NCBI GenBank assembly: GCA_028287135.1
Contig: JAQBQE010000057.1
Coordinates: 1-64,000, forward strand
Reading direction: 5' to 3'
DNA length: 64,000 nucleotides
DNA from: Myxococcales bacterium
Lineage (GTDB): Bacteria > Myxococcota_A > Polyangia > Haliangiales > Haliangiaceae
Part shown: in pieces, positions 15,913-23,721 of the stretch
Layout of the letters: each line of letters begins with the position of its first letter
Numbering within the stretch: position 1 is the stretch's first letter
Position numbers and translations under genes: made by a program
Notes under the pieces: model-generated
Told to the model about the DNA's origin: nothing
The model's database searches: none
What the model saw: only the letters and a program-made list of their open reading frames with translations

Positions 15913-16401
15913 ATGACTCAGGAACTCAAGACGCTCCTCGACAAGATCGCCGAGCTCGAGGCCCGCGCCTCCGCCAGCGAAACCCGGCTCGCACGCATCG
16001 AGCGCTGCCCCCAGGTCATGCACCTCGTGACCACTCACGAGGCCACCGAGCGAGCTCGCGAGCTCGCGATCGCGGTGGACGAGCACAAGGCGGCAGCGTT
16101 CGCGACCGCGAGTGCCGCGCTTCGCCGCTCGTGCGAATCCGAGAATGGACGCTGGCGCGCGCTACGGGTCGCGCCGGACAACACGGGCTGTGTGGCAGTC
16201 GAGCTCGACCTCGGCTCCCTCGGCAAGGTCCGTGCGGCGCCCGGTGCGGCCGTCCGTCACCTCCGCAACATCGATCTCGAGGTGTACCTCAAACGAGACC
16301 AGCAACTCGCTGCCGCGGTTGCGCAAGGTCACGTGCTAATCGAGGACGTCGAGATCGAGCGCGCGATCCGTTTGGAGCGCGCGGATCGGGCTGGTCGATG
16401 A
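15913..16401 (+). CDS. Coiled-coil protein, element B operon
   Basis: A 162-residue protein that opens with a coiled coil (LKTLLDKIAELEARASASET, residues 5-35), followed by more helix. A strand-rich segment begins near residue 75 (WRALRVAPDNTGCVAVELDL). A good ribosome site (AAGGA) precedes the ATG. It is positionally equivalent to the coiled-coil gene of element A at 6416. Confidence 0.62.
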   Translation: MTQELKTLLDKIAELEARASASETRLARIERCPQVMHLVTTHEATERARELAIAVDEHKAAAFATASAALRRSCESENGRWRALRVAPDNTGCVAVELDLGSLGKVRAAPGAAVRHLRNIDLEVYLKRDQQLAAAVAQGHVLIEDVEIERAIRLERADRAGR

Positions 16402-16619
16402 TCAACTCAGTCCCACTCTTCGGCGACCGGCCTGAGATCTCAGTCGCCGAGCTGATGATCGAAACTCTTCTCAACCACTTTGCGACTCTTCAAGAGCGCG
16501 ATCCGAGCCGGTTGAGCAAGGACTACTTCGCGACGCGTTGGGCGCTCGAAGAGGCAGCCAAAGCGCACCCGCGCGATTTCGTCGAGGCCGCGCTCCGCCT
16601 CCGTGGGACCAGCCGATGA
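16398..16619 (+). CDS. Small helical protein
   Basis: A 73-residue protein whose ATG overlaps the previous stop (ATGA). It consists of two or three helices (SVAELMIETLLNHFATLQ, RWALEEAAKAHPRDFVEAAL). No family is recognised. Confidence 0.55.
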   Translation: MINSVPLFGDRPEISVAELMIETLLNHFATLQERDPSRLSKDYFATRWALEEAAKAHPRDFVEAALRLRGTSR

Positions 16620-16831
16620 TCAACGAGATCGCCGAGCACCTCAGTCGAATCGTTGGACGCGTCCTCTACAACGAACACAGCGACTCCGTGCACGGACCGA
16701 ACAGAAGTCGTGCGTCTGAGACGGCGGGCCTCACGTGGGCGCTTGGGGAACTCTCGGAGCACTTCCCTGAGGAAATGGCCGCAGCCGAGCGGATCGCCGA
16801 AGCGCGCGAACAACAGAGAAACCGCCGATGA
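16616..16831 (+). CDS. Small helical protein
   Basis: A 71-residue protein, ATGA-coupled to both neighbours. It begins MINEIAEHLSRIVGRVLY and ends in a charged helix (EEMAAAERIAEAREQQ). It resembles its upstream neighbour in size and opening (MIN). Unknown function. Confidence 0.55.
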   Translation: MINEIAEHLSRIVGRVLYNEHSDSVHGPNRSRASETAGLTWALGELSEHFPEEMAAAERIAEAREQQRNRR

Positions 16832-17166
16832 AATTCGCGGACCGCGAACGCTCGGTGTTGCGCGAGCACGCGATGTCGATCTTCGCAGATCCGAAATCGA
16901 GCTCGGAGGATCGCGCCGCCGCGCGCGCGCGTCTGACCGACGACCAACGCGAGCTCGACGTCTCGGTCCTGCACTCGGCGGAGGTCGTGCTCCTTGCGCT
17001 GATCTGCGCCAAGGCCCTCGGCAACGAGTGCCCGATGGGCTGGAACCACCCGAGCGTCGATCGACACGACGAACTACGTGGCGTGTTGAGCCAGCTCGAG
17101 TCGTACGCGAACCAGATCCGCGCAGAGCTCGCGACGCTCAGCGCCGCGGACGGAGTGCGCGGTTGA
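16828..17166 (+). CDS. Hypothetical helical protein
   Basis: A 112-residue protein, ATGA-coupled to the previous gene. It is helical with a hydrophobic centre (SAEVVLLALICAKALG) and a PMGWNHP turn. It is too short and polar for a membrane protein. Not recognised. Confidence 0.55.
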   Translation: MKFADRERSVLREHAMSIFADPKSSSEDRAAARARLTDDQRELDVSVLHSAEVVLLALICAKALGNECPMGWNHPSVDRHDELRGVLSQLESYANQIRAELATLSAADGVRG

Positions 17167-17175
17167 CAACCTTTC

Positions 17176-17237
17176 TCGTCGGGCGCGGAGGGTTCGAGAA
17201 TCCTCTCGTGCCAGGTCCGCATAACCGCGCCCGACGA
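17176..17237 (+). other. 13-bp perfect stem with T-arm-like loop
   Basis: TCGTCGGGCGCGG (17176-17188) pairs perfectly with CCGCGCCCGACGA (17225-17237) across a 36-nt loop. The loop contains GAGGGTTCGAGAATCCTC, which resembles a tRNA T arm but with an 8-nt loop. There is no tRNA fold around it and no T-run, so it is neither a tRNA nor a standard terminator. It may be a structured leader of the next gene. Confidence 0.4.
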
Positions 17238-17253
17238 AACTTTTCTCGCTGAA

Positions 17254-17547
17254 GTGCTGATGCCGAACGAACCGACCAACCTCACCCTGCCGCCGCTCGA
17301 TCTCACGGCCGCCCCCTTCGTCGCTCCGCCGGATAACGACACGATCGTGCGCGTCGAGATTCTCGAGCGACAGCTGGCGGAGCTCGTAGCCCGCGTACAC
17401 GGTGCATGCAGCGTTCTCGACATGCTCAACAAGGCTGCGCTCGAACTCGCCGCGAACATCGATTCACGGAAAGTTGCCGAGCCTACGGGCGGTGGCGTCA
17501 CGGGCGACTCGTTCCGCGACGTCCAGGTCAACGTCACGCGCCCTTGA
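17254..17547 (+). CDS. Hypothetical protein, last gene of element B operon
   Basis: A 97-residue product from GTG 17254 (an ATG two codons later is possible). A proline-rich, extended N-terminus is followed by a coiled-coil-like helix (VEILERQLAELVARVH) and a second helix. It ends 92 bp before the convergent module gene. Unknown function. Confidence 0.55.
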   Translation: MLMPNEPTNLTLPPLDLTAAPFVAPPDNDTIVRVEILERQLAELVARVHGACSVLDMLNKAALELAANIDSRKVAEPTGGGVTGDSFRDVQVNVTRP

Positions 17548-17639
17548 GCTCAAGCTCGTGGTCGATCGGTCGCGCGCCAGCACTCCGTGATCGGTCCGCG
17601 TCCATAGGGCGCCTATCGAGCGCGCCGTCCCGGGGTTGC

Positions 17640-18767
17640 TTAGCCTTCGACTTGGGAGTCCGGTCCGCTATGTTCGGCTAGTTCCTCGACGACAACCACT
17701 TGGATCCAACCGCCAGAACGAAAGCCGATCAGGTTCACACGACGTTCGCTATTGAACGCGTCGTCAACGTCCCCGACCAAGCTCTCGTCGCAGTAGCATT
17801 TCTCGCCGTGCATGACACCAGGCTCGGGGCGGAGGGTGAACGTGAGCTTGTCTCGGTCGAACTCGCGGACGTAGCCCTCGAGGTTCACGGCCTTCGGCTT
17901 GCCACGGAACTTCAAGGCACGGATTACGTTCCTGGTCGCCTGGCGATTGAGGCTGACCTTGGATCCCGTCAACTGCCCGCTGAGTTCGACGTTGCTAACC
18001 TGGCCCGTGCCCGGGGGAACGAGATAACGGAGCGCAGTGAGGATCGCATCCCATTCAGGATCGTCAGGTGGCGTTGAGTCCTTGGACGTTTCTGCCGCCC
18101 ATGAGAGCCCACGGCGCAACATGCCCGCCGCTTGCTCCATGTACCGGCGGTCGTCGCCAAGGAGGTCGAGTTGGGCGGGTGCGCCGAAATCCACCTCGAA
18201 ACTCCCGTACGCCATTCTCCGCGCTGGGAGGTCATAGAGTCGCCGCAAGCTGTTCGTTGGGCGCCCCTCAACGTCGCGATCGGTGACGTAATCCAAGAGT
18301 GGCTTGAGCGCGCGACGAACTGTATCGGTAGCACGACCAATAATGCTCGCCGTAACGTTGTTCTCGTCGATGTCTCCGGTGAAACGCACCGAGATAATCG
18401 GTTCAAACTCTCGAGAAAGGTAGATCCCAGCTCGCGGCAAGCAGTCGTGCGGAAGATCCTCGACCCGGATTGAACGAGCGTCCCCGTCTCCGAAGGCGAG
18501 CCACGCCCAGGGTTGCCGAAGGGCCTCACGGATCGTGAGCTCGCCTCTGAGCAAATGCTCAATGATGGTGCTCTGAGTCGGAACGACGAGTCGGACGTCA
18601 TCGCCGAGAGCGTCCTCCTCGATCCAGTACACAAGCGCGAGCTGTGTGGTGGGGAAGGACGCGGTGAACAAGGTCGGGCGATCGAGCTCGTCGAGCACGT
18701 GCTTAGGCCGCAACGCGCCGAGATAATTCCTCGGAATCGGACTGCCTATGTTGCGTAATTCGCTCAT
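17640..18767 (-). CDS. DUF6575-like protein, module copy B
   Basis: A 375-residue homologue of the protein at 8081-9193, alignable end to end: MSELRNIGSPIPRNYLGALR at the start, FTGDIDENNVTASIIGRAT in the middle, and YVREFDRDKLTFTLRPEPGV followed by a CYCDESL segment near the end. The start at 18767 follows from the ATGA overlap with the upstream gene, as in copy A. Divergence is spread along the protein, so the two copies came in with different elements rather than by recent duplication. Function is unknown; DUF6575 resemblance is restricted to the first third. Confidence 0.75.
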   Translation of the reverse strand: MSELRNIGSPIPRNYLGALRPKHVLDELDRPTLFTASFPTTQLALVYWIEEDALGDDVRLVVPTQSTIIEHLLRGELTIREALRQPWAWLAFGDGDARSIRVEDLPHDCLPRAGIYLSREFEPIISVRFTGDIDENNVTASIIGRATDTVRRALKPLLDYVTDRDVEGRPTNSLRRLYDLPARRMAYGSFEVDFGAPAQLDLLGDDRRYMEQAAGMLRRGLSWAAETSKDSTPPDDPEWDAILTALRYLVPPGTGQVSNVELSGQLTGSKVSLNRQATRNVIRALKFRGKPKAVNLEGYVREFDRDKLTFTLRPEPGVMHGEKCYCDESLVGDVDDAFNSERRVNLIGFRSGGWIQVVVVEELAEHSGPDSQVEG

Positions 18768-19123
18768 ACCGTCGCTATCACTTCGAAAATCGAATGCCGC
18801 TCTACGTCGTCGGCGGGCCACCACGTGTGATGGCTGGGTCTGTACGTCTGTTTCAGCTTGCCATGCTCGGCTTGGAGTCGCCCGCGAGCGATCATGTTGC
18901 CAAGTCGGGGATGTTTACCGGCTTGGTACCGCGCATCGGCCTCGTCCTTCCACACGGAAAGGCCGCAGCGGTTACAGGGATCTGCGTTGCGCTGCGAGTT
19001 GCGCTCCGCGTGCGTTTGGAAATCCGTCGCCTCGCACGGCGACACTTTGACGACGTAGTAGACCTCGAGCTCGCAATCGAGCGCGTCCGTCGGCGGACAG
19101 TCGTGCGGCAGCACCAGTGGCAT
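18764..19123 (-). CDS. Small Cys/Trp-motif protein, module copy B
   Basis: A 119-residue homologue of the protein at 9190-9564. Conserved blocks are VLPHDCPP, DPCNRCGLSVWKDE, HGKLKQTYRPSHHTWWP and VERHSIFEVIATV. Start ATG 19123 has an AGGGG ribosome site just upstream; a GTG nine codons earlier is less likely. The stop overlaps the DUF6575-like start by 4 bp. It is the gene nearest the tRNA junction in the element. Confidence 0.72.
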   Translation of the reverse strand: MPLVLPHDCPPTDALDCELEVYYVVKVSPCEATDFQTHAERNSQRNADPCNRCGLSVWKDEADARYQAGKHPRLGNMIARGRLQAEHGKLKQTYRPSHHTWWPADDVERHSIFEVIATV

Positions 19124-19235
19124 CGGAACCCCTAACGTGCCAGCTCGCACGCCAGCAGGATCACATCGTAGTGACCCCCTCTGATCAAGTTTCTCGCCTG
19201 CCGCGAAAGGCGTCAGGGATCACGCAAAAGCACGC

Positions 19236-19255
19236 GTTGACTAAACGTTGACTAG
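19236..19255. repeat. GTTGACTAA/G pair near right att (putative arm sites)
   Basis: Two direct copies begin at 19236 and 19247, 18 bp from the 58-bp att repeat. They match the copies flanking the integrase at the opposite end, as expected for integrase/excisionase arm sites on both arms. Confidence 0.62.
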
Positions 19256-19272
19256 AGCCGCTTCGAACCGTC

Positions 19273-19330
19273 TAAGTACGTGGAGGTTTGGGGGATCGAA
19301 CCCCAGACCCTCGGCTTGCAAAGCCGATGC
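19273..19330. repeat. Attachment repeat in tRNA-Ala, att copy 2
   Basis: These 58 bp, identical to 9717-9774, overlap the 3' 50 nt of the intact tRNA-Ala gene plus 8 bp downstream. Recombination between the two copies would excise about 9.56 kb and leave the tRNA intact. Confidence 0.93.
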
Positions 19331-19352
19331 TCTCCCACTGAGCTAAACCCCC
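19281..19352 (-). tRNA. tRNA-Ala (anticodon UGC)
   Basis: A complete 72-nt cloverleaf without encoded CCA. The acceptor stem is GGGGGTT with AACCTCC (one G-U pair), the D stem GCTC/GAGC, the anticodon stem TCGGC/GCCGA with loop TTTGCAA (anticodon TGC), and the T loop TTCGATC. It is the integration target: its 3' half forms the 58-bp att repeat. Confidence 0.96.
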
Positions 19353-19386
19353 GGGACGCGTACGTAGCGCAGCGCTCACGACGCTG

Positions 19387-19809
19387 TCAAGGACTCGGCG
19401 GCGCACCGATGCGGACCCACGGCACGAGCGGTCCTGCGTCGGCGGCATCCTGTTTCGCCTTCGCCTTCGCCTCTGCCTCGCGCTCGCCCGGAGGGCGCTG
19501 CTGGGTCGGCTGGAGGATCTGGTTCTCGTCGAACGTGGTAGCGCCCCCGAACGTCACGTTCTCGGTCTTCGAGAACATGTGGCCGAGGATCGCGGCGGCG
19601 GTCGCGGCGGCGGTCTCGACCTTGCGCGCGCGGGGCGAGGCCAGCGGCTGTCGCTGCTCGGGACCGGGCTGGGCGACCGCGCTATCGAGGATCGCATCGC
19701 GCTTCTGCGCCTCGGGCGGCAGCTCGGACATCTTGCCAATCACCGCCGGGCGCATCGACGATGAGAAGCAGCCCGCCGACAAGGTCATCACGAGGAGCAG
19801 GACGCGCAC
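19387..19809 (-). CDS. Lipoprotein of unknown function
   Basis: A 140-residue product from GTG 19809 with a short signal and lipobox (VLLLVMTLSAGC). A frame extension to GTG 19860 would add 17 residues before the hydrophobic core and is less typical. The mature part is Ala/Lys/Glu-rich and probably disordered (EAEAKAKAKQDAADA), with a short hydrophobic helix (AAATAAAILGHMF). It is the first backbone gene beyond the tRNA. No family is recognised. Confidence 0.6.
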   Translation of the reverse strand: MRVLLLVMTLSAGCFSSSMRPAVIGKMSELPPEAQKRDAILDSAVAQPGPEQRQPLASPRARKVETAAATAAAILGHMFSKTENVTFGGATTFDENQILQPTQQRPPGEREAEAKAKAKQDAADAGPLVPWVRIGAPPSP

Positions 19810-19918
19810 GGTGGCTAGCCCAGCATATCGCGCGCCGACCGCCGTGGGGAACAAACTCACGGGCTTACCCGGCCCGCGGTGTGGTGTTCGCGCAACAGGG
19901 GCGCGAGAACTGCGCCGT

Positions 19919-20842
19919 TTAGTCGCGGTCGCGGACGGCGGTGCCCGCGGGCGCCTCGTCGAGAACGATGTCCTCGATGTCGGCCTGCGGGCGCAGGTGC
20001 GGGCGGACCGGCTCCTTCTTGGGGAACAGCGGCGGCGGATACATCGCGCGAGCGGTCGCCGAGGCCTGGCCCCAGATCAGGAAGATGATCATCCAGCCGG
20101 TCGGCATCCAGAAGCAGATCTCGGGGAAGTGCATCGCGAAGCCGCAGACGTAGCCGCTGATCACGAGGATCAGCAGGCCCACGCTGACCGCCTTGTTCTT
20201 GGTCATCCCGACCTTGGGCATCGGCAGCCGCGACGCCATCAGGTAGCCGAGGATCGCGACGGCGATCGGGAGGTACTTCCACGCGCCGACCGGCGTGTGG
20301 AGGTTGTCGCCGAACAGCTTCACGCCGCCGAACGCGCCACCGTAGTGCTCGATCTGTGGATCGTACTTGAGCATCAGCAGCATCCAGATCGCGAGGGTGC
20401 CGCCCGCGAGCGTGGTCGGGACGCCGAAGAAGATCTTGGTCGGGATCTGGTCGTCGCTGAGGATGTTGTAGCGAGCGAGCCGGAACACGGCGCACAGCAT
20501 GTAGCCGCCGCACACGATCCACAGCAGGACCTTCGCGGTGCCGTCGTGATACGGCAGATCGGGCCGGCTCGAGAGATAGGTGAGGACGAGGTACGCCGGC
20601 GCGACGCCGAAGTTCAAGAAGTCGGCGAACGAGTCGAGCTGCATGCCGAGCTCGCTCGTGCCCTTGACCGCACGGGCGACCAGGCCATCGAGGCGATCGG
20701 TGAGGACCGCGTAGATGATCATCCAGGCGGCGAGCGATGGATGGTCATGCGCCGCGGCCCACAGGGACACGAGGCCGAAGATCATCGACGACAGCGTGAT
20801 GAGATTCGGTGCGAGATAGCGAAGGAACCGAGCGGACGCCAT
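19919..20842 (-). CDS. pssA: CDP-diacylglycerol-serine O-phosphatidyltransferase
   Basis: A 307-residue integral membrane enzyme that makes phosphatidylserine from CDP-diacylglycerol and serine, the precursor of phosphatidylethanolamine. The full CDP-alcohol phosphotransferase motif D(x2)DG(x2)AR(x8)G(x3)D(x3)D is present at residues 49-74 (DRLDGLVAR to DSFAD). Several hydrophobic helices follow. The C-terminal 45 residues are a charged tail not needed for catalysis. It is one base out of phase with the upstream PilZ gene (TAATG overlap), so the two are co-translated. Serine specificity is inferred from overall similarity to PssA rather than PgsA. Confidence 0.85.
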   Translation of the reverse strand: MASARFLRYLAPNLITLSSMIFGLVSLWAAAHDHPSLAAWMIIYAVLTDRLDGLVARAVKGTSELGMQLDSFADFLNFGVAPAYLVLTYLSSRPDLPYHDGTAKVLLWIVCGGYMLCAVFRLARYNILSDDQIPTKIFFGVPTTLAGGTLAIWMLLMLKYDPQIEHYGGAFGGVKLFGDNLHTPVGAWKYLPIAVAILGYLMASRLPMPKVGMTKNKAVSVGLLILVISGYVCGFAMHFPEICFWMPTGWMIIFLIWGQASATARAMYPPPLFPKKEPVRPHLRPQADIEDIVLDEAPAGTAVRDRD

Positions 20843-21246
20843 TAACCCTTCTTCTTCTGCGCGTGGTCCATGAGCTTTGAGTACAGGCGGGGTCCGAAGC
20901 TCTCGGTCATCAGGCCCTCGACAATTCGTGCGATCTCCGTCTGCGGATCGCCTTCGCGGTAGACAAATCGGATCGCCATGCCAGGCTCCTCGTCGTCGGT
21001 GGCGTCGATGATTCGCTGGACCTCGCCGTGGATCGTGAGAGGCTCACCACGACCTGGAACGAACAGCTTGAACAAGAACTCAGTGCCCACAGGCAGCGGT
21101 CGACTTGTCTTGATGAAGGTTCCACCGCGCGAGATGTTCTTGGTGTAGTCGGCGAAGAACGTGTTTAGCCGCTTGTACTCGACCTTGAGCTCAATGGGAC
21201 GGCGCGCCTCTGACCGGCGGTCGTGCTGGGGGTCTTCGTCGACCAC
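20842..21246 (-). CDS. PilZ-domain protein
   Basis: A 134-residue protein with a single PilZ domain of the short myxobacterial (TIGR02266-like) type. The cyclic-di-GMP signature is visible as RRSEARRPIEL (RxxxR) near residues 10-20 and NISRGGTFI (D/NxSxxG) near 37-45. It probably couples c-di-GMP to surface behaviour or to a partner. Its overlap with pssA suggests co-expression with phospholipid synthesis. It diverges from the metallopeptidase gene starting at 21271. Confidence 0.85.
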   Translation of the reverse strand: MVDEDPQHDRRSEARRPIELKVEYKRLNTFFADYTKNISRGGTFIKTSRPLPVGTEFLFKLFVPGRGEPLTIHGEVQRIIDATDDEEPGMAIRFVYREGDPQTEIARIVEGLMTESFGPRLYSKLMDHAQKKKG

Positions 21247-21270
21247 GGCTCACCATACCAGGAACACGCG

Positions 21271-23721
21271 ATGAGCGTTGGTCACGCGCGCGCCGCGATC
21301 CGCGAGATGGTTCGACTTCCGCGGCCAGGACGGGTCTGGCCACGCTGGTTGTGGATCGTTGCGCTGGCGTTTCCGCTCGCGATCGTGGCCAAGCTCGTCG
21401 GTCGGCTGTGGACCTGGATCGGCCTCACGGTGGGCTTTGGCCTCGCGCTGGGGCTCGTCCCGCTGTTCGGCGTCCTTGGCTACGAGCTCGCGATCGCCGC
21501 CTCGCTGTTCGCGGCGGTGATGGGGCTCGATCTCGGCAGCGCGCTCGCGCGTGAGCTGCAACGGACGCCCGCCCCGGGGGTGGCGCGGTCCGCGTTCGCG
21601 GGGCGGACCCTCGCGCACTCGACGGCGAGCGCGGTGCTGCTGGTCACCGGCCTGATGCTGATCCCGGCGGTGATCTCGGCGGTCCGCGGGATCTGGCTGC
21701 CGACCTGCGACTGGTGGTTCGGGATCAAGGCGTATCTCGTGATGCCGATCGTCACCGCGATGCTCGCGGCCGCGGTCGGTCACACGATCGGGATCATCGC
21801 CGGCCCACGCCGGTTCGTCGGCGCCGCGCTCGCCCAGGTCCCGCTGATCGCCGTGGCGCTCGCGGCGCTGTACCGGTTCTACAGCGCACCGCCGGTGTTC
21901 ACCTACAACGCGGTGCTCGGCTACTTCCCGGGCAACCTCTACGACGAGAACGTCAAGCTGACCGCGACGCTCGCGTGGTCGCGGCTCGAGCAGGTGCTGT
22001 GGGTGATCACGTTCGTCGCCGCGATCGCGCTGCGGTTCGACGTCCCACGGTTCCGGTTCGCGAGTGAGCCCCGCCCTGCCGGCCGCCGGTACGGCTCGTT
22101 CGCGATCGCCGTGGTCTGCGCCGCGAGCGCGGTCGTCCTCCACACGCAGAGCGGCCAGCTCGGCTACGCGATCGATCGCGAGGACATCGAGGAGGCGCTC
22201 GGCGGCCGCCTCGAGACCCCGCACTTCATCATCCACTACTCGGACACCGAAGATGTTCGCGAGGTGATCGGGCTTGTCGCCGCGGATCACGAGTTCCGCT
22301 ACGCCCAGGTCACCGCGCAGCTCGGTGTTCAGTCAGCGGGCAAGATCCGCTCGTTCTACTTCGCGAATCGCGACGAGAAGGAACGCTGGATGGGCGCGCG
22401 CGATGTCGAGATGGCCAAGCCGTGGCGCCGCGAGATCTATCTCGACCATCGCTCGTTCCCGCACGGCTCGCTGCGCCACGAGATCGCGCATGCGGTCGCT
22501 GCCGAGTTCGGCGATCCGCTGTTCGGCGTCGCGACCCAGCGCGTGTTCGGGCTGCCGCTGCTCGCGAGCCCCGGCCTGATCGAGGGCCTCGCGACCGCGA
22601 TCGACTGGCCCGGCCGCTACGATCGAATGACGCCGCACGAGTCGGTCCGCGCGCTCCAGGAGATGGGCAAGCGGCCCTCGATCACCCGCCTGCTCTCGCT
22701 CCAGTTCTTCTCGGTGTCGTCGGCGACCGGCTACACCACCGCCGGCTCGTTCCTCCGGTTCCTGCTCGACACCTACGGCGCCCCGGGGCTGCGCGCCGTG
22801 TATCGCAACGGCGGCGACTTCGAGGCCGCGTACGGCAAGTCGCTGGCCGTGCTCGAGCAGGAGTGGCTCGCGATGACCTCGAAGATCGTGCTGCCACGGT
22901 CGGCGGTCGAGGCCTCCCGCGAGCGGTTTCGCGGCACGAGCGTGTTCTCGCGGCCGTGCCCGCACGCGATCGCCGCGAGTCGCGAGCACGTGGCCGATGC
23001 CCTCGGCCAGGGTGATCGGCCGCGCGCGATCACGCTGATGCGCGACGTCTGCGGCGACGCGCCCGAGGAGCCGCGCTACCGGCTCGACCTCGCCGAGATC
23101 CTGTATGGCGGCGAGCCGCGCGAGCGCCTCGAGGCGATCACGTTGTGGACGGCGATCGCGCTCGATCCGGAGGGCGTGACGTCGACCCTGCGCGCCGAGG
23201 CGCTCGAGAAGCTCGCGCGCGCCGCGGCGGCCCGCAACGACTTCGTCGAGGTCCGTCGGTTGATCGCGGAGGCGGTCAAGCTCCCCGTCGACGCCGACGA
23301 TCGCCGCCAGCTCGAGGCATTGTCGTTCGCGCTCGCCTATCCGGGCCCGGCGGGCGACGCGATTCGCGGCTACTTCTACGACACCGACCACGGCATCACG
23401 CCACCGACGTGGGCGCTGCTCGCCACGTTCGCCGAGCCCACGCTGGGCTTTGGCCACTACCTCCTCGGCCTCCAGCGCTACGGGCGCGGCGATCTGACCA
23501 GCGCGGCGACCGCGCTCGAGCGCGCGCTCGCCCTCGGGCTGCCCGGCACCGCGTTCGTCAAGAACGCCGCGCGCCGGCTCGCGGTCGCGGCGTATCGCGT
23601 GAACGATCCGGCCAAGGTCGCGGTCGCGATCAGCGTGCTGTCCGGCCCGGAGATGACCGCCGCGGATCGCCTGCTCGCCCAGGACTGGGCCGCCCGGCTC
23701 GCGTTCGACGCGAAGCGCTGA
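21271..23721 (+). CDS. Membrane metallopeptidase (gluzincin, MA-type) with TPR-like tail
   Basis: An 816-residue protein. The first 290 residues hold about seven to eight hydrophobic helices. An extracytoplasmic gluzincin domain follows with HEIAH near residue 402 and the third-ligand segment EGLATAIDW near 438, as in Peptidase_MA-like proteins. The C-terminal 250 residues are helical repeats that look like TPRs (LLGLQRYGRGDLTSAATALE). ATG 21271 has AGGA 9 bp upstream; the longer frame to 21223 is not used. It is probably an envelope protease or a protein-assembly factor. Substrate unknown. Confidence 0.75.
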   Translation: MSVGHARAAIREMVRLPRPGRVWPRWLWIVALAFPLAIVAKLVGRLWTWIGLTVGFGLALGLVPLFGVLGYELAIAASLFAAVMGLDLGSALARELQRTPAPGVARSAFAGRTLAHSTASAVLLVTGLMLIPAVISAVRGIWLPTCDWWFGIKAYLVMPIVTAMLAAAVGHTIGIIAGPRRFVGAALAQVPLIAVALAALYRFYSAPPVFTYNAVLGYFPGNLYDENVKLTATLAWSRLEQVLWVITFVAAIALRFDVPRFRFASEPRPAGRRYGSFAIAVVCAASAVVLHTQSGQLGYAIDREDIEEALGGRLETPHFIIHYSDTEDVREVIGLVAADHEFRYAQVTAQLGVQSAGKIRSFYFANRDEKERWMGARDVEMAKPWRREIYLDHRSFPHGSLRHEIAHAVAAEFGDPLFGVATQRVFGLPLLASPGLIEGLATAIDWPGRYDRMTPHESVRALQEMGKRPSITRLLSLQFFSVSSATGYTTAGSFLRFLLDTYGAPGLRAVYRNGGDFEAAYGKSLAVLEQEWLAMTSKIVLPRSAVEASRERFRGTSVFSRPCPHAIAASREHVADALGQGDRPRAITLMRDVCGDAPEEPRYRLDLAEILYGGEPRERLEAITLWTAIALDPEGVTSTLRAEALEKLARAAAARNDFVEVRRLIAEAVKLPVDADDRRQLEALSFALAYPGPAGDAIRGYFYDTDHGITPPTWALLATFAEPTLGFGHYLLGLQRYGRGDLTSAATALERALALGLPGTAFVKNAARRLAVAAYRVNDPAKVAVAISVLSGPEMTAADRLLAQDWAARLAFDAKR

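Larger units (their letters stand above)
9717..19330. mobile_element. Integrative element B at tRNA-Ala
   Basis: A unit of about 9.56 kb lies between two perfect 58-bp direct repeats, with a tyrosine integrase next to one end and the intact tRNA-Ala at the other. Contents in order: integrase, a DUF5681-like gene, a repeat-rich origin-like region, a RepA-like helicase operon (minus), a divergent ten-gene operon of small proteins (plus), and the two-gene terminal module (minus). No capsid, tail or terminase gene is present, so it is a plasmid-like or satellite-like integrative element rather than a complete prophage. Confidence 0.85.

Noticed and set aside
17196-17222. tRNA gene suggested by a T-arm-like GTTCGAGA
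   Set aside because: No matching acceptor, D or anticodon arms and an 8-nt loop. Kept only as a hairpin.
19280-20845. 521-codon plus-strand frame across tRNA-Ala and pssA
   Set aside because: It reads through a tRNA and is antisense to a protein with the full CDP-alcohol phosphotransferase motif.
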